Source: JAHBVY01 sp964415255 (GTDB lineage: Bacteria; Myxococcota_A; Polyangia; Polyangiales; Polyangiaceae). From it: a stretch of 64,000 nt of DNA. Below are positions 18,397 through 28,444 of this stretch, in pieces (the first letter of the stretch is position 1; every line of letters starts with the position of its first letter). The translations under genes were made by a program, and so were the position numbers. Below the pieces are notes generated by a model. The model was given only the letters and a program-made list of their open reading frames with translations. It had not been told where the DNA came from and searched no databases. Where the stretch lies: assembly GCA_964415255.1 (NCBI GenBank), contig CAYQAC010000006.1:1-64000 (forward strand). Direction: 5' to 3'.

Positions 18397-19341
18397 TCAC
18401 CGAATAGGCGCTGAGGTGGTCGTCCCGGCGCCGTAGAAGGACAGGCCGGAGGGGATGCTCGGCAGCGGGATGGGGGTGCCGGCGCCGGTGTCGAGATTGA
18501 TGCTGATGAGGACGCCGGTGGCGCTGAAGCCGTACGCGGTGTTCGCCCAGTAGCCGAGGCCGTAAAGCTGCGAGTAGCCTGTCTGACCGATGATGCGGAC
18601 CACCTTGCCGGTCTTAGGATCGATCTCCGCGAGGGAGTCATTCGTGTCACCACCGAACTGTAGGTGGACAGTGAGGTAAGTCTTGCCGCCCTGCACCGAC
18701 ACCACGTCGCCGCTAGACACCCAGGTTTGCCCCGTGGGGTTCGGGTTGAGATCGCCAATCGGGAAGATCTCCCCGGTGTCCGGCTTGATGCGGATATACT
18801 GGCTCACGTTATAGCCAACCAGCGCCTCCACGTCAGGGTCCAGCCCGCCAACGGGGATGTACCCGAGCGAGTTGGGGAAGGCGCCATTGGCCACGTGAGT
18901 GCAGCTGGCGGTCTTCGGGTTGATCCGCACCAGCATGCCCGAGCCGACCCCGCTGGAGACGCTACCTAACATCCCGCCCTGGGCGTCCACCGCGATGTCC
19001 CACATCTCGCCGCCACCTAGGCAATCAAAGCGCCCGACGACGCTGACCGTCTTGCTGTAAGGCTCCACCTCATACAGAGTGTCCGGGCTATGTCCGTAAA
19101 CCTGACCGGTGGGCGTGGTGTCGCCGCCGTCGCCTAGCAAGTCGCCGCCGGTGCCGCCGAAGCCACCCCCGGTCCCCGCGGTTCCCCCCGAGGCTCCAGA
19201 GCCGGACGTCGCGCCCGAGCCGCCTCCGCTCGGCCCGCCATCGCTCGTACCGCTCGCCGAGCAGCCCACGGCGAGGTGACCGAGCGCACCGAGCACAGTG
19301 AAGGTCAGCGGGAACAGGAGCCGAGAGCCGAGCGAGCGCAT
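18397..19341 (-). CDS. Beta-propeller-like lipoprotein
   Basis: 314 residues. The signal peptide ends LAVGCSASG, followed by a Ser/Gly linker of about 45 residues. The body has repeated W/Y-D-V-G motifs (LYEVEPYSKTVSVVGRFD, LVRINPKTASCTHV, YIRIKPDTGEIFPIG, LAEIDPKTGKVVRI), which look like NHL/SMP-30 or YncE-type propeller blades. It probably sits on the outer membrane or cell surface. The start ATG directly precedes the signal peptide. No partner gene is evident. Confidence 0.8.
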   Translation of the reverse strand: MRSLGSRLLFPLTFTVLGALGHLAVGCSASGTSDGGPSGGGSGATSGSGASGGTAGTGGGFGGTGGDLLGDGGDTTPTGQVYGHSPDTLYEVEPYSKTVSVVGRFDCLGGGEMWDIAVDAQGGMLGSVSSGVGSGMLVRINPKTASCTHVANGAFPNSLGYIPVGGLDPDVEALVGYNVSQYIRIKPDTGEIFPIGDLNPNPTGQTWVSSGDVVSVQGGKTYLTVHLQFGGDTNDSLAEIDPKTGKVVRIIGQTGYSQLYGLGYWANTAYGFSATGVLISINLDTGAGTPIPLPSIPSGLSFYGAGTTTSAPIR

Positions 19342-19484
19342 CGCGGCACACTAACACGAGGCCCCGCTCGCGGCAGCAACAGCGCGCGCACGGAGCGCTC
19401 GTGTTCCGTGCGCAGGGCGGTGTCGTCCAACCGGCACTTCAGCACTTCAACGCGTTGCACCGGTGCTACCCTGCCAGTTGAGTC

Positions 19485-19754
19485 ATGAAGAAGCCCTCCC
19501 TTCAGCTCACGTTTCGTGATGGGAAGCCCCTCGTGGGGTACCTCCGTCTGCCGCGTCCAGCCGGGACGAAGGCAGTGCGCACCGCCCCTGCGAGGCCAGG
19601 CATCCTCGTCGACTACGCTGCCGACGGCACCGCCATCGGCCTCGAGCTGCTCACGCCGAACGCCGAAACAGGTGATGTGTTGAATGAGGTGCTCGTCGCG
19701 CTTGGGCTGGCGCCCCTCCCAGAGCAGGACCTCGCACCGCTGCGCGTGGCGTAG
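19485..19754 (+). CDS. DUF2283-like small protein
   Basis: 89 residues. The middle (ILVDYAADGTAIGLELLTP) resembles the DUF2283 consensus, a short family of unknown function often found in accessory regions. It begins MKKPSLQLTFRDGKPLVGYL. It is a short stand-alone gene between a lipoprotein and an OmpA-type gene. The call rests on a short motif, so confidence is moderate. Confidence 0.65.
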   Translation: MKKPSLQLTFRDGKPLVGYLRLPRPAGTKAVRTAPARPGILVDYAADGTAIGLELLTPNAETGDVLNEVLVALGLAPLPEQDLAPLRVA

Positions 19755-19850
19755 CCTCACCCAAGCGACTGCGTCACCGCACGGCGATTCCCAAAGCTAC
19801 CAACCCCCTGCCCTGCTCCCGCAGCGACACGCCTCAACACACACACCGCA

Positions 19851-20681
19851 CTACCGCTCAATCAGCACCTTGAGGCGCACGCGGCGCTCTTCGGGGCGCG
19901 CGATGCGGTCTTCTTCAGGGGCGGCGCCGAGGGCGGCGCCGAAGGTGACTAAGCGCGACGCCTCAACTCCGAGCTCCACCAGGCGCTGCTTCACAGCGCG
20001 CGCGCGCGCTTCGGCGAGGCTACGGTCTTCACCGTAAGTGACAAAACCTGTCACCGCCACGCACTGCCACTTGGGGTTGCCTTGCACCTCTGCCACGAGC
20101 GCCCGGAGCTTGGCGTCGAGCGCTTGGCTTATCGCGCTCTGACCAGGCTCAAAATCCAGCTCGTGGCTCAGCGTGCGCCCCGCCTTGAAGTCCGGCGCGG
20201 CGACGCCGCGAGCCTCAAGCGCGCGGCAACCGACCGGCTCCTCCGCGCGCTGCGCGACGGCGGGCGGCTGGTAGGGCGGCACCGCCACCTGAAGGCGCCC
20301 GGAGCGACACGCATCAGGATCATCCGGCGCCACGCGGCAGGCCACCCGCGCGTGCGTCGCGAGGTGGTCACGGAAGCTGTCCTCTGCATCGGCCGGCATC
20401 GACAGCTCGAAGCGCGACGTGGGCGGGCTCAGCGGCGACTCATTGTCCATGGGCTCGTACGCCACCTCGAACACGGCATAAGCGCGTGGGAACGACTCAA
20501 TCTCACGGATCTTGGTGACGCCCCGCAGCTGACACTCCCCCGCCCAGCCCTCATACGTGCAGCGATCCGCCGAGGCCGCCGGGCCACAGGCGGCGTACCC
20601 CAGCGCTAACGTCAGGACCCCGAACGTCCCTCGCCACCACCGAGCCTGACCGCGCCTCGAACCTGCAAGTGAGCTGTTCAC
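19851..20681 (-). CDS. OmpA-family lipoprotein
   Basis: 276 residues. The N-terminus is hydrophobic with a lipobox-like LGYAAC near residue 33. The C-terminal third is an OmpA/MotB peptidoglycan-binding domain: FEPGQSAISQALDAKL, then VTGFVTYGEDRSLAEARARAVKQRLVELG and RRVRLKVLIER, with the typical SLAEARA and RRV positions. Residues 60-150 form an unrelated N-terminal domain. It likely anchors the outer membrane to the cell wall. Confidence 0.82.
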   Translation of the reverse strand: MNSSLAGSRRGQARWWRGTFGVLTLALGYAACGPAASADRCTYEGWAGECQLRGVTKIREIESFPRAYAVFEVAYEPMDNESPLSPPTSRFELSMPADAEDSFRDHLATHARVACRVAPDDPDACRSGRLQVAVPPYQPPAVAQRAEEPVGCRALEARGVAAPDFKAGRTLSHELDFEPGQSAISQALDAKLRALVAEVQGNPKWQCVAVTGFVTYGEDRSLAEARARAVKQRLVELGVEASRLVTFGAALGAAPEEDRIARPEERRVRLKVLIER

Positions 20682-20715
20682 GGCGCCGAGCCTACACCCA
20701 GCGCCACAGCCCCCG

Positions 20716-21558
20716 CTAGCTCGCTTCTGCGATCACGATCAGGTGCTCGGCGTCTTCATCGTAAGCGTCCCCGCTGAAGCTGCCGCGCACCAGGCTCACG
20801 TTGAAGCCGGCCTCCTGAAGGAGCGCCTCCAGCTCGCGTCGCAAGAGGTAGCGCTGAGGGAGCTCATAGCGCACCTCACGGCCGCTCGGCTCCTCGCGGT
20901 AGAGGTAGCTGGCGTCGATGCGCTGCGCGTCGCGATCCCAACGGCTCTGCTCGAACACCGTGTAGCGCGCGCCCTGCGCCTCGATCTCGGTGATGGGCTC
21001 GAGCTGGTCGTCGGGGACGTCCTCCGGCAAAGATTCCTCGTGGAAATCATCGGCCGCGTAACCGTCTAGCACCAAGAGGCCTCCAGGGCGAAGGTGCGCG
21101 CGCGCCGCGCGGAGGCAGCTCGCCACCTCACCCGGCTCGAGCAGGCAATAGAGCCCGCTGTGCGGGATGATGACGCGATCGAAGCGCCGCCCCAGCTCGA
21201 ACTGGCGCATGTCCCCTAGTACAAATTCCAGACTATCAGCTTTACTAACTTTCTCCGCAGCCACGGCCACCTCAGCGCCACGCGCCGCGGCCACGGCCAC
21301 CTCAGCGCCACTCGCCGCCACCTCAGCGCCACCCTCCAGCTGCGCTGCCTTCGCCGCGCGAGCCAGCTCGAGCAAGCCCGCATCAAGCTCCAACCCCACC
21401 ACCTCATGCCCCGCCGCCGCGAGCCCAAGCGCGATCCGCCCGTAGCCGGTGCCTAACTCCAGCACCGAGCGCGCGCCTTCACAGGCCCTCGCATAAAACT
21501 CGACGTCCCCCGGGTTGCCGCGATGCGTGAGCTCGTAGAGCGCTGGATCGTAAGCCAC
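20716..21558 (-). CDS. Class I SAM-dependent methyltransferase
   Basis: 280 residues. Motif I is visible as VLELGTGYGRIALGLAAAGHEVVGLELD (about 33-60), followed later by LVLDGYAADDF and a C-terminal region typical of small-molecule methyltransferases. Between them sits a low-complexity Ala/Glu/Val repeat (GAEVAVAA, about 76-105) encoded by a tandem DNA repeat at about 21258-21336. This looks like a repeat expansion in a surface loop and is not part of the fold. The substrate is unknown. Confidence 0.85.
   Translation of the reverse strand: MAYDPALYELTHRGNPGDVEFYARACEGARSVLELGTGYGRIALGLAAAGHEVVGLELDAGLLELARAAKAAQLEGGAEVAASGAEVAVAAARGAEVAVAAEKVSKADSLEFVLGDMRQFELGRRFDRVIIPHSGLYCLLEPGEVASCLRAARAHLRPGGLLVLDGYAADDFHEESLPEDVPDDQLEPITEIEAQGARYTVFEQSRWDRDAQRIDASYLYREEPSGREVRYELPQRYLLRRELEALLQEAGFNVSLVRGSFSGDAYDEDAEHLIVIAEAS
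21258..21336. repeat. Imperfect tandem repeat inside methyltransferase gene
   Basis: Repeated GCCACCTCAGCGCCAC units, three to four copies, partly separated by GCCGCGGCCACG. They encode an AEVA-type insertion in the methyltransferase. The reading frame is preserved. Confidence 0.6.
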
Positions 21559-21749
21559 GCGCCCTGGCTGCCCCGGAGACCCTGCCGCGTCAAACCCAGC
21601 CCGCCGCTAGGCTTTTTGTTTTGGGGGTTCGCCTGCACCGCGCCAGAGCTCACCGTCAAGGCTGCGCCCCGTCCCCACACCGCCCCAAGCCGCACGCAAC
21701 TCGAGCGCGCAGCTTCCGCACGCCGCACACGCTGTGCTACGGCCCACGC

Positions 21750-22178
21750 GTGGAGCTACGCGCGCTGTTACCCCGCTTGGAGATGATGGCCCCGGAGCTC
21801 CCACAGCCGGAGCGCGCCGACGCGGAGCGGCTGCTCGCCATCTTGACGCAGGCCACTCCGGCGCAAGCCTCCGCAGCCCCACGCCCTTTAAGCAGCCCTA
21901 CTGACAATTCAAGCGGCGTCTCCGCGGCGCCTCACGCTTCAATCAGCACCCCTGACGCTTCAAGCAGTGCCTCCAGCGCTCCCACCTCAGCGCTCACCCC
22001 CGCGGAGGAGGCGCGTGAGCTGAATCGCTTGGTGGAGCTGCTCGGTCGCCGGGCGGCGCGCGCGGTGCCCTTCGCCGTCGCCGGGCGCGCGCGCTTGGCG
22101 GAGCTCGCGGGGGCTCCGAGCGAGGCCGCGCGGCTGCTAGCGGACCTGAACACACGGCTCTCCATGGCTGGCTTTTGA
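21750..22178 (+). CDS. Hypothetical protein
   Basis: 142 residues if started at GTG 21750 (VELRALLPRLEMMAPELPQP). Residues about 35-80 are a Ser/Ala/Pro linker, and both ends are helical. The C-terminal part (ARELNRLVELLGRRAARAV to RLLADLNTRLSMAGF) has heptad-like Leu spacing. No family is recognised. An earlier in-frame start (TTG 21621) would include the G-rich element and is less likely. Confidence 0.55.
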   Translation: MELRALLPRLEMMAPELPQPERADAERLLAILTQATPAQASAAPRPLSSPTDNSSGVSAAPHASISTPDASSSASSAPTSALTPAEEARELNRLVELLGRRAARAVPFAVAGRARLAELAGAPSEAARLLADLNTRLSMAGF

Positions 22179-22489
22179 GGCGCCTCTCACGGCGGCACCA
22201 CAAGCCATTGCAGCCGGGTGGGTTTGAAACCCACCCCTACCCGCCTCAGGCAGCGACTCAGGTAACGGGCGTGACGTGGCGCTTGGCCGTGTTCGGGCCA
22301 CAACACCGCGGAAAGTTCGGGGGATGATGGCGGCGGTTGCCGCGCCGGGACCAGTGGGTTACTCGCCCCTCGGCCTGGCCGCTCGCTGCGCGCCGGCGCT
22401 CCCCTGCACCGCCGCTGACAGGCCCTGCAGGGAGAGCCGCGCGGCGCCTTCCCCCTCGCGCGGCACGCCTGAACGGAGAGAAACCAGCT
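22179..22489. other. Intergenic region upstream of mdh
   Basis: It contains a REP-like palindrome (22216-22236 plus flank). The mdh promoter must lie here but cannot be placed with confidence. The in-frame ORF extension 22337-22489 upstream of mdh is low-complexity Arg/Pro-rich and not supported as coding. Confidence 0.5.
22216..22240. repeat. REP-like palindrome, copy 1
   Basis: GGGTGGGTTT (22216-22225), a central G, then AAACCCACCC (22227-22236) and CTAC (22237-22240). It is a perfect 10-bp stem with one central base. The second copy is at 32756-32780 with C:G in place of T:A at stem position 4, a compensatory change. Confidence 0.8.
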
Positions 22490-23431
22490 ATGGCAAGAAA
22501 GAAGATCGCCCTCATCGGCGCCGGTAACATCGGTGGTGAGCTCGCCAACCTCGCGGTGATGAAGCAGCTCGGCGACGTCGTGCTGTTCGACATCCCGCAG
22601 AAGGAAGACTTCGCCAAGGGCAAGGCGCTCGACCTCGAGCAGGCCACCACCCAGAGCGGCGCTGACGCCAGCGTGACTGGCACCTCCAACTGGGAGGACT
22701 GCGCTGGCGCCGACGTCATCATCATCACCGCCGGCGTGCCGCGTAAGCCAGGGCAGAGCCGCGACGACCTGGTGGGCATCAACCTGCCCATCATCCGCAA
22801 CGTGGCGGACAACGCCAAGAAGCACTGCCCGAACGCCTTCGTCATCGTCATCAGCAACCCGCTGGACGCGATGGTCTACGAGTTCAAGCGCCGCACTGGT
22901 TTCCCCGCGGAAAAGGTGGTGGGGATGGCGGGCGTGCTCGATAGCGCGCGCTTCAGCCTGTTCCTCGCGCGCGAGGCAAAGGTCAGCGTGAAGGACGTGC
23001 GCGCGATGGTGCTCGGCGGCCACGGGGACGACATGGTGCCGCTCCTAAGCTACACCACGGTGAGCGGCGTGGAGATCAGCCGCTTCATCTCCGCCGAGAA
23101 GCTCGAGGCCATCGTGAACCGCACCCGCACCGGCGGCGGGGAGATCGTGAAGCTGATGGGCACCAGCGCCTACTACGCGCCGGCCGCCTCCGCGATCAGC
23201 ATGGCTGAGGCCTACCTGAACGACGAGAAGCGCCTGCTGCCATCGGCAGCCTACCTGACTGGTCAGTACGGCTACACAGACATCTACCTCGGCGTGCCGG
23301 CCATCATCGGCGCGGGCGGCGTCGAGCAGATCCTGGAGCTGCCGCTCACGGAGGCTGAGAAGGCGGCGCTCGCCAAGAGCGCGGCGAGCGTGCAGTCCGT
23401 GGTGGACGTGGTGAAGGCCAGCGCGGAGTGA
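22490..23431 (+). CDS. mdh: Malate dehydrogenase
   Basis: 313 residues of the LDH-like malate dehydrogenase class. It oxidises malate to oxaloacetate with NAD. The dinucleotide fold starts IALIGAGNIGGELANL. The substrate block PRKPGQSRDDLVGIN supplies active-site Arg residues, NPLDAMVYEFKRRTGFP follows, and GGHGDDMVPLLSYTTVSG contains the catalytic His. ATG 22490 has GGAGAG 8-13 nt upstream; the 51 extra residues upstream in frame are low-complexity. It heads a tight mdh-sucC-sucD operon (37 and 18 bp spacers), a common TCA arrangement in proteobacteria and myxobacteria. Confidence 0.96.
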   Translation: MARKKIALIGAGNIGGELANLAVMKQLGDVVLFDIPQKEDFAKGKALDLEQATTQSGADASVTGTSNWEDCAGADVIIITAGVPRKPGQSRDDLVGINLPIIRNVADNAKKHCPNAFVIVISNPLDAMVYEFKRRTGFPAEKVVGMAGVLDSARFSLFLAREAKVSVKDVRAMVLGGHGDDMVPLLSYTTVSGVEISRFISAEKLEAIVNRTRTGGGEIVKLMGTSAYYAPAASAISMAEAYLNDEKRLLPSAAYLTGQYGYTDIYLGVPAIIGAGGVEQILELPLTEAEKAALAKSAASVQSVVDVVKASAE

Positions 23432-23468
23432 GCGCGACCATCTCGAGTACCCAGCGAAAGGCTGAGCG

Positions 23469-24668
<1,200 letters not shown>

Positions 24669-24686
24669 GGCTAGGAGAGAGTAAAA

Positions 24687-25580
24687 ATGAGTGTTTTGAT
24701 TGGGAAAGACACCCGCGTCCTAGTCCAGGGCATCACCGGTAACACCGGCTCGTTCCACGCGCGTCAGTGCATCGCCTACGGCACGCAGATCGTCGCCGGC
24801 GTGACCCCGAACCGCGGCGGTGAGGAGTTCAGCGCTGAGGGGCCCGATGGTAAGCCCGTGAAGGTGCCGGTGTTCGACACCGTGGGTGAGGCGGTACGTC
24901 AAACCGGCGCCACCGTGAGCTGCATCTTCGTGCCGCCGCTCGGCGCCGCGGACGCCATCTTGGAGGCCATCGACGCCGGCTGTGAGCTGGTCATCCCCAT
25001 CACCGAGGGCGTCCCGGTGATGGACATGATCCGCGTGCGGCGTAAGCTGGAGGGCAGCAAAACCCTCATGGTGGGCCCCAACTGCCCCGGCGTCATCACG
25101 CCGGGCGAGTGCAAGATCGGCATCATGCCAGGGCACATCCACCGCCCCGGGAAGATCGGCGTCGTGAGTCGGTCAGGGACTCTGACGTATGAGGCGGTGG
25201 GGCAGCTCACCGCGCTCGGCCTCGGTCAGAGCACGGCCATCGGCATCGGCGGCGACCCCGTGGGTGGCCTCGACTTCATCGACTGCCTGAAGCTGTTCAA
25301 TGAAGATCCTGGCACTGAGGCGGTGATGATGATGGGCGAGATCGGCGGCAACGCCGAGGAGAGCGCCGCTGCGTGGATCAAGGAGCACATGAAGAAGCCG
25401 GTCGCGGCCTTCATCGCGGGCACCACGGCGCCCCCTGGTAAGCGCATGGGTCACGCGGGCGCCATCATCAGCGGCGGCAAGGGCACGGCGAAGGACAAGA
25501 TCGCCGCGCTGGAGGCCGCTGGCATCAAGGTGGCCCCCACCCCAGCGGAGATGGGCGTCACCCTGAAGAGCCTGCTCTGA
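24687..25580 (+). CDS. sucD: Succinate-CoA ligase alpha subunit
   Basis: 297 residues with the CoA-binding motif QGITGNTGSFHARQC near the N-terminus, GPNCPGVITPGECKIGIMPG, the SRSGTLTYEA block, and the phosphohistidine loop GHAGAIISGGKGTA that carries the active-site His. It is the end of the operon, followed by a strong terminator 30 bp after the stop. Confidence 0.97.
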   Translation: MSVLIGKDTRVLVQGITGNTGSFHARQCIAYGTQIVAGVTPNRGGEEFSAEGPDGKPVKVPVFDTVGEAVRQTGATVSCIFVPPLGAADAILEAIDAGCELVIPITEGVPVMDMIRVRRKLEGSKTLMVGPNCPGVITPGECKIGIMPGHIHRPGKIGVVSRSGTLTYEAVGQLTALGLGQSTAIGIGGDPVGGLDFIDCLKLFNEDPGTEAVMMMGEIGGNAEESAAAWIKEHMKKPVAAFIAGTTAPPGKRMGHAGAIISGGKGTAKDKIAALEAAGIKVAPTPAEMGVTLKSLL

Positions 25581-25610
25581 GGCACCTGAAGCCTCACTGA
25601 GAGGCCAGCA

Positions 25611-25646
25611 CTGTGGGCGCCCATCGCGGCGCCCACAGTCGTTTTT
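25611..25646 (+). terminator. Rho-independent terminator after sucD
   Basis: CTGTGGGCGCC (25611-25621) pairs with GGCGCCCACAG (25628-25638), an 11-bp perfect stem with a 6-nt loop, followed by TCGTTTTT. It closes the mdh-sucCD operon. Confidence 0.93.
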
Positions 25647-25763
25647 GTGCTTCGCCGCGCGTCACCTGGTGTCCGCCGAGCGTCCCCTTTGGCCAACGGG
25701 CCGAAGACGAAAAAAAGCACGCCCGAGTGACCCGATCGGCACGCGACGCGCCCCTATACCCTC

Positions 25764-26726
25764 ATGCTTATTCACGCCCTCCCGGAGGAGGTCAGAGCGC
25801 AGCGCCAAACGCCCACCACCCCGCGGCCCCAGGCTGGCCGCGCCGCGCGCTCCAAGCCCTCCGCCCAGGCCGCGAACGACGCCCCATTGAACGGTGACGC
25901 GGCTCCTGGGCACGCACCAGTCACCTTGACCCGCGACGAAGAACAAGCGCTCGGGCGCGCCTTCCGAGAGGCCGGCGACCTCCAAGCGCGCAACCAGCTC
26001 GTGGAGGCCCACCTCGACACCGTGCGGCGCCTCGCCCACAAGTACGCCTCCACGCGCGCGCCGCTCGAAGATTTGGTCGCCGCCGGGCGCATCGGGCTGC
26101 TGCGCGCCTGCGACACCTTCGAGCCTGACCGCGGTCTGCGTTTCATGACCTACGCCAGCTTCTGGATCCGCTCGGAGATGCTCTCCTTCGTGTGGAGTAG
26201 TCGCTCGCTGGTGCCCGCCGCGCGCAGCAAGCTGCAGCGCCGCATCTACCCCCTACGTCACGAGCGAGCGCGGCGGATCCAGGCCTCGGGCGACGCCGAC
26301 CAGGTGGATCAGGAGCTGGCCGCCGCCTCCGGCGTGAGCGTCGCGGTGCTGCGCCAACAAATCAGCGAGTGGTCTCGCAAAGATCTGGCGCTCGACGCGC
26401 CGATCAGCCCCTCTGGGCTCACCCGCTTGGATGAGCTGACCGAGCCTGGCCCCTCCTCTGAGCAGCTGCTCCTCGACCGCGAGCTCACCGAGGCGCAGCA
26501 GGAGGTGGTGCGCGGCGCCCTCGCCCAGCTGGACGAGCGCGAGCGGCTCATCATCCAGTCCCACCTGATGGCGAGCCCGGAGCAAGAGCTGTCGCTGAGC
26601 GAGCTCGGCGCTATCCTGGGGGTGTCACGCGAGCGGGTGCGGCAGCTGGAGCTGCGCGCCAAGCGCAAAATCGAGCAGCACCTGCGCCGGCTGCCGCGCG
26701 AGACCGAGCTCTTGCTAGTCTCCTGA
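25764..26726 (+). CDS. RpoH-like sigma-70 family factor
   Basis: 320 residues. Region 2 is clear (LEDLVAAGRIGLLRACDTFEPDRGLRF then TYASFWIRSEM), region 3 is present, and region 4 has an HTH (LSELGAILGVSRERVRQLELRAKRKIEQHL). It most resembles the heat-shock/alternative sigma group; there is no long region 1 or rpoD insertion. Residues 1-50 are a low-complexity leader. It is followed after 6 bp by an ECF sigma gene in the same direction, an uncommon tandem of two sigma factors. The regulon is unknown. Confidence 0.85.
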   Translation: MLIHALPEEVRAQRQTPTTPRPQAGRAARSKPSAQAANDAPLNGDAAPGHAPVTLTRDEEQALGRAFREAGDLQARNQLVEAHLDTVRRLAHKYASTRAPLEDLVAAGRIGLLRACDTFEPDRGLRFMTYASFWIRSEMLSFVWSSRSLVPAARSKLQRRIYPLRHERARRIQASGDADQVDQELAAASGVSVAVLRQQISEWSRKDLALDAPISPSGLTRLDELTEPGPSSEQLLLDRELTEAQQEVVRGALAQLDERERLIIQSHLMASPEQELSLSELGAILGVSRERVRQLELRAKRKIEQHLRRLPRETELLLVS

Positions 26727-26732
26727 GGATCC

Positions 26733-27314
26733 ATGAGCCGCGAGCCCACAGCCCATCGAGCCGAGCTGGCGCCGAGCCATCGGGCGCTCGTGGAGCGAGC
26801 CATCGACGGTGAGCTCGACGCCATCACCGAGCTGCTCCGTGAGCTTCACCCGCTCGTGCGCCGCACAGTGCGCGCGATCTTAGGGGCGGGGCACCGCGAC
26901 GTGGACGACGTCGCGCAGCAGGCCTTCGTAGCGCTGATCCGCAGCCTACCACATTTCCGCATGGAATCTTCCCTGAGCACCTACGCGAGCCGCCTCACGA
27001 CGCGCGCCGCGCTCTCCGCCCGGCGCCGTGAGCAGCGCCGGGAGGCGGTGCACAAGAGCTACGCTGAGGAGCTGGGCGGGGACGTGAAGCAACCCACGGA
27101 GGCCCTGACGCACCACGTGCGCGCCCTGCTCGGCGAGCTCTCTGAGGAGCAAGCGGAGGCGCTCGCGCTGCGCACGGTGCTCGGCTTTTCCATCGACGAA
27201 ATCGCTGCGATGACCGAGGTGCCGCGCAACACCGTGAAGAGCCGCCTCCGGCTCGCTAAGGCCGCCCTGCGCGAGCGCGTCGAGAGCGCACGCAGCGCGA
27301 AGGAGGCGCTATGA
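26733..27314 (+). CDS. ECF-type RNA polymerase sigma factor
   Basis: 193 residues with sigma region 2 (DVDDVAQQAFVALIRSLPHF) and region 4 HTH (GFSIDEIAAMTEVPRNTVKSRLRLAKAAL). Its stop overlaps the next start by 4 bp (ATGA), and the next gene encodes a zinc-finger protein, the standard ECF/anti-sigma pairing. It likely responds to an envelope signal transmitted by that partner. Confidence 0.9.
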   Translation: MSREPTAHRAELAPSHRALVERAIDGELDAITELLRELHPLVRRTVRAILGAGHRDVDDVAQQAFVALIRSLPHFRMESSLSTYASRLTTRAALSARRREQRREAVHKSYAEELGGDVKQPTEALTHHVRALLGELSEEQAEALALRTVLGFSIDEIAAMTEVPRNTVKSRLRLAKAALRERVESARSAKEAL

Positions 27315-28444
27315 GCGGCGGCATCACGCTAGCGCGGGTGACGGACCTGCACCCGGAGGAGCTGCTCGACAAGGAGGCCGCTCAAACGCTGTCGCCTGAA
27401 GAGCGAGTCCGGTTGGAGGCGCACCTAGTACGCTGCGCTGACTGTCGCTGGGAGCGTGAGGCGCGGCGCGCGTTCGAGCTGGAGTCTCTGGAGACTGACG
27501 AGGCCCTCGCCGGCGCGCTCCAAAGGCTGACCGAGCAGGCCCCGCACGTCAGCGGCCAGCGCGCTATTCAGGAGCGCTCTGCTCAGGAGCGCTCTGCTCA
27601 GGAGCTCGCCGCTCAGCCGCTCGCCGCTCAACAGGAGGAGCCATTCCTCCGTGAAGTGACAGCGCCGCACCTCAGCGAGCAGCGCGCTGCTCAGCAGGAG
27701 GAGCCGCGCCAGCTGAGAGCGCCAGGCGCACGCCGGCGCCCATCACGGCGGAGCCACTTTGCCGTCAGCCTGCTGCTGGTGAGCGGCACCGCAGCGGCGT
27801 GGGTAGGCTTCGCGCCCACACCGCCGAGCACCACCACCCCCCACAGCATCATCCAGATCGGGGATCGGGGGTTGGGCACCGCGCCGCCAGGCGCGGTGGA
27901 GGACCCGAGCGCTGAGCCGCCAGCCACGGGCGCCACGTCGCCCTCCCCTGCCTCGTCAGCACCCAGTACCATGCCAGCCGCCGCCATGGCGCGGGCCCCT
28001 GCCCAGCGCACCCTCGTGAAGCGCTCAGCCCCGCCAGTGCCCAGCGCTGCCTCGCTGCCCAGCCCAGCATCGCTGTCAGCCGCCGAGCGCTTCGCCGCGG
28101 GTAATCGCGCGCGCGGGCGAGGCGATCTCGCGGTGGCCAGCCAGCACTACACGGCCTTGGTCAAGGAGCACCCAGGCACGCCCGAGGCGCGCGCGGCGCG
28201 CGCGCTGCTGGCTCAGCTGGCCCTGGATGAGGGCCTCCCAGCTCGAGCGCTCGCGCACTACGACGCCTACCTCGGCGCGGGCGAGGAGCGCCCGGTGCTC
28301 AGCGAGGAGGCGCTGATCGGCCGCGCCCGCGCCCTGAGCCAGCTCGGTCAGGCGAAGGAAGCCGCTCGCGCCTGGCGCGAGCTCTTGAAGCACTACCCCG
28401 ACTCCGCCGCCCGCGCGGAAGCGCAGCGACACCTGACCCCCTGA
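27311..28444 (+). CDS. Zinc-finger anti-sigma factor with TPR-like C-terminus
   Basis: 377 residues. The N-terminus has the HX3CX2C anti-sigma zinc motif (HLVRCADC, about 38-45), followed by a Gln/Glu/Ala-rich linker with repeated ERSAQ and EQRAAQQEEP units, one membrane segment (FAVSLLLVSGTAAAWVGF, about 152-169), a Pro/Ser periplasmic linker, and TPR-like repeats (about 260-377; AAGNRARGRGDLAVASQHY, AHYDAYL, EAARAWRELLKHYP). The DNA around 27864-27880 is a copy of the G-rich dispersed element. It presumably holds the ECF sigma at the membrane until a periplasmic signal is sensed. The stop shares one base with the next start. Confidence 0.85.
   Translation: MSGGITLARVTDLHPEELLDKEAAQTLSPEERVRLEAHLVRCADCRWEREARRAFELESLETDEALAGALQRLTEQAPHVSGQRAIQERSAQERSAQELAAQPLAAQQEEPFLREVTAPHLSEQRAAQQEEPRQLRAPGARRRPSRRSHFAVSLLLVSGTAAAWVGFAPTPPSTTTPHSIIQIGDRGLGTAPPGAVEDPSAEPPATGATSPSPASSAPSTMPAAAMARAPAQRTLVKRSAPPVPSAASLPSPASLSAAERFAAGNRARGRGDLAVASQHYTALVKEHPGTPEARAARALLAQLALDEGLPARALAHYDAYLGAGEERPVLSEEALIGRARALSQLGQAKEAARAWRELLKHYPDSAARAEAQRHLTP

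Noticed and set aside
22187..23023. 278-residue ORF opposite mdh
   Set aside because: Shadow of mdh; no family-like sequence and no ribosome-binding site.
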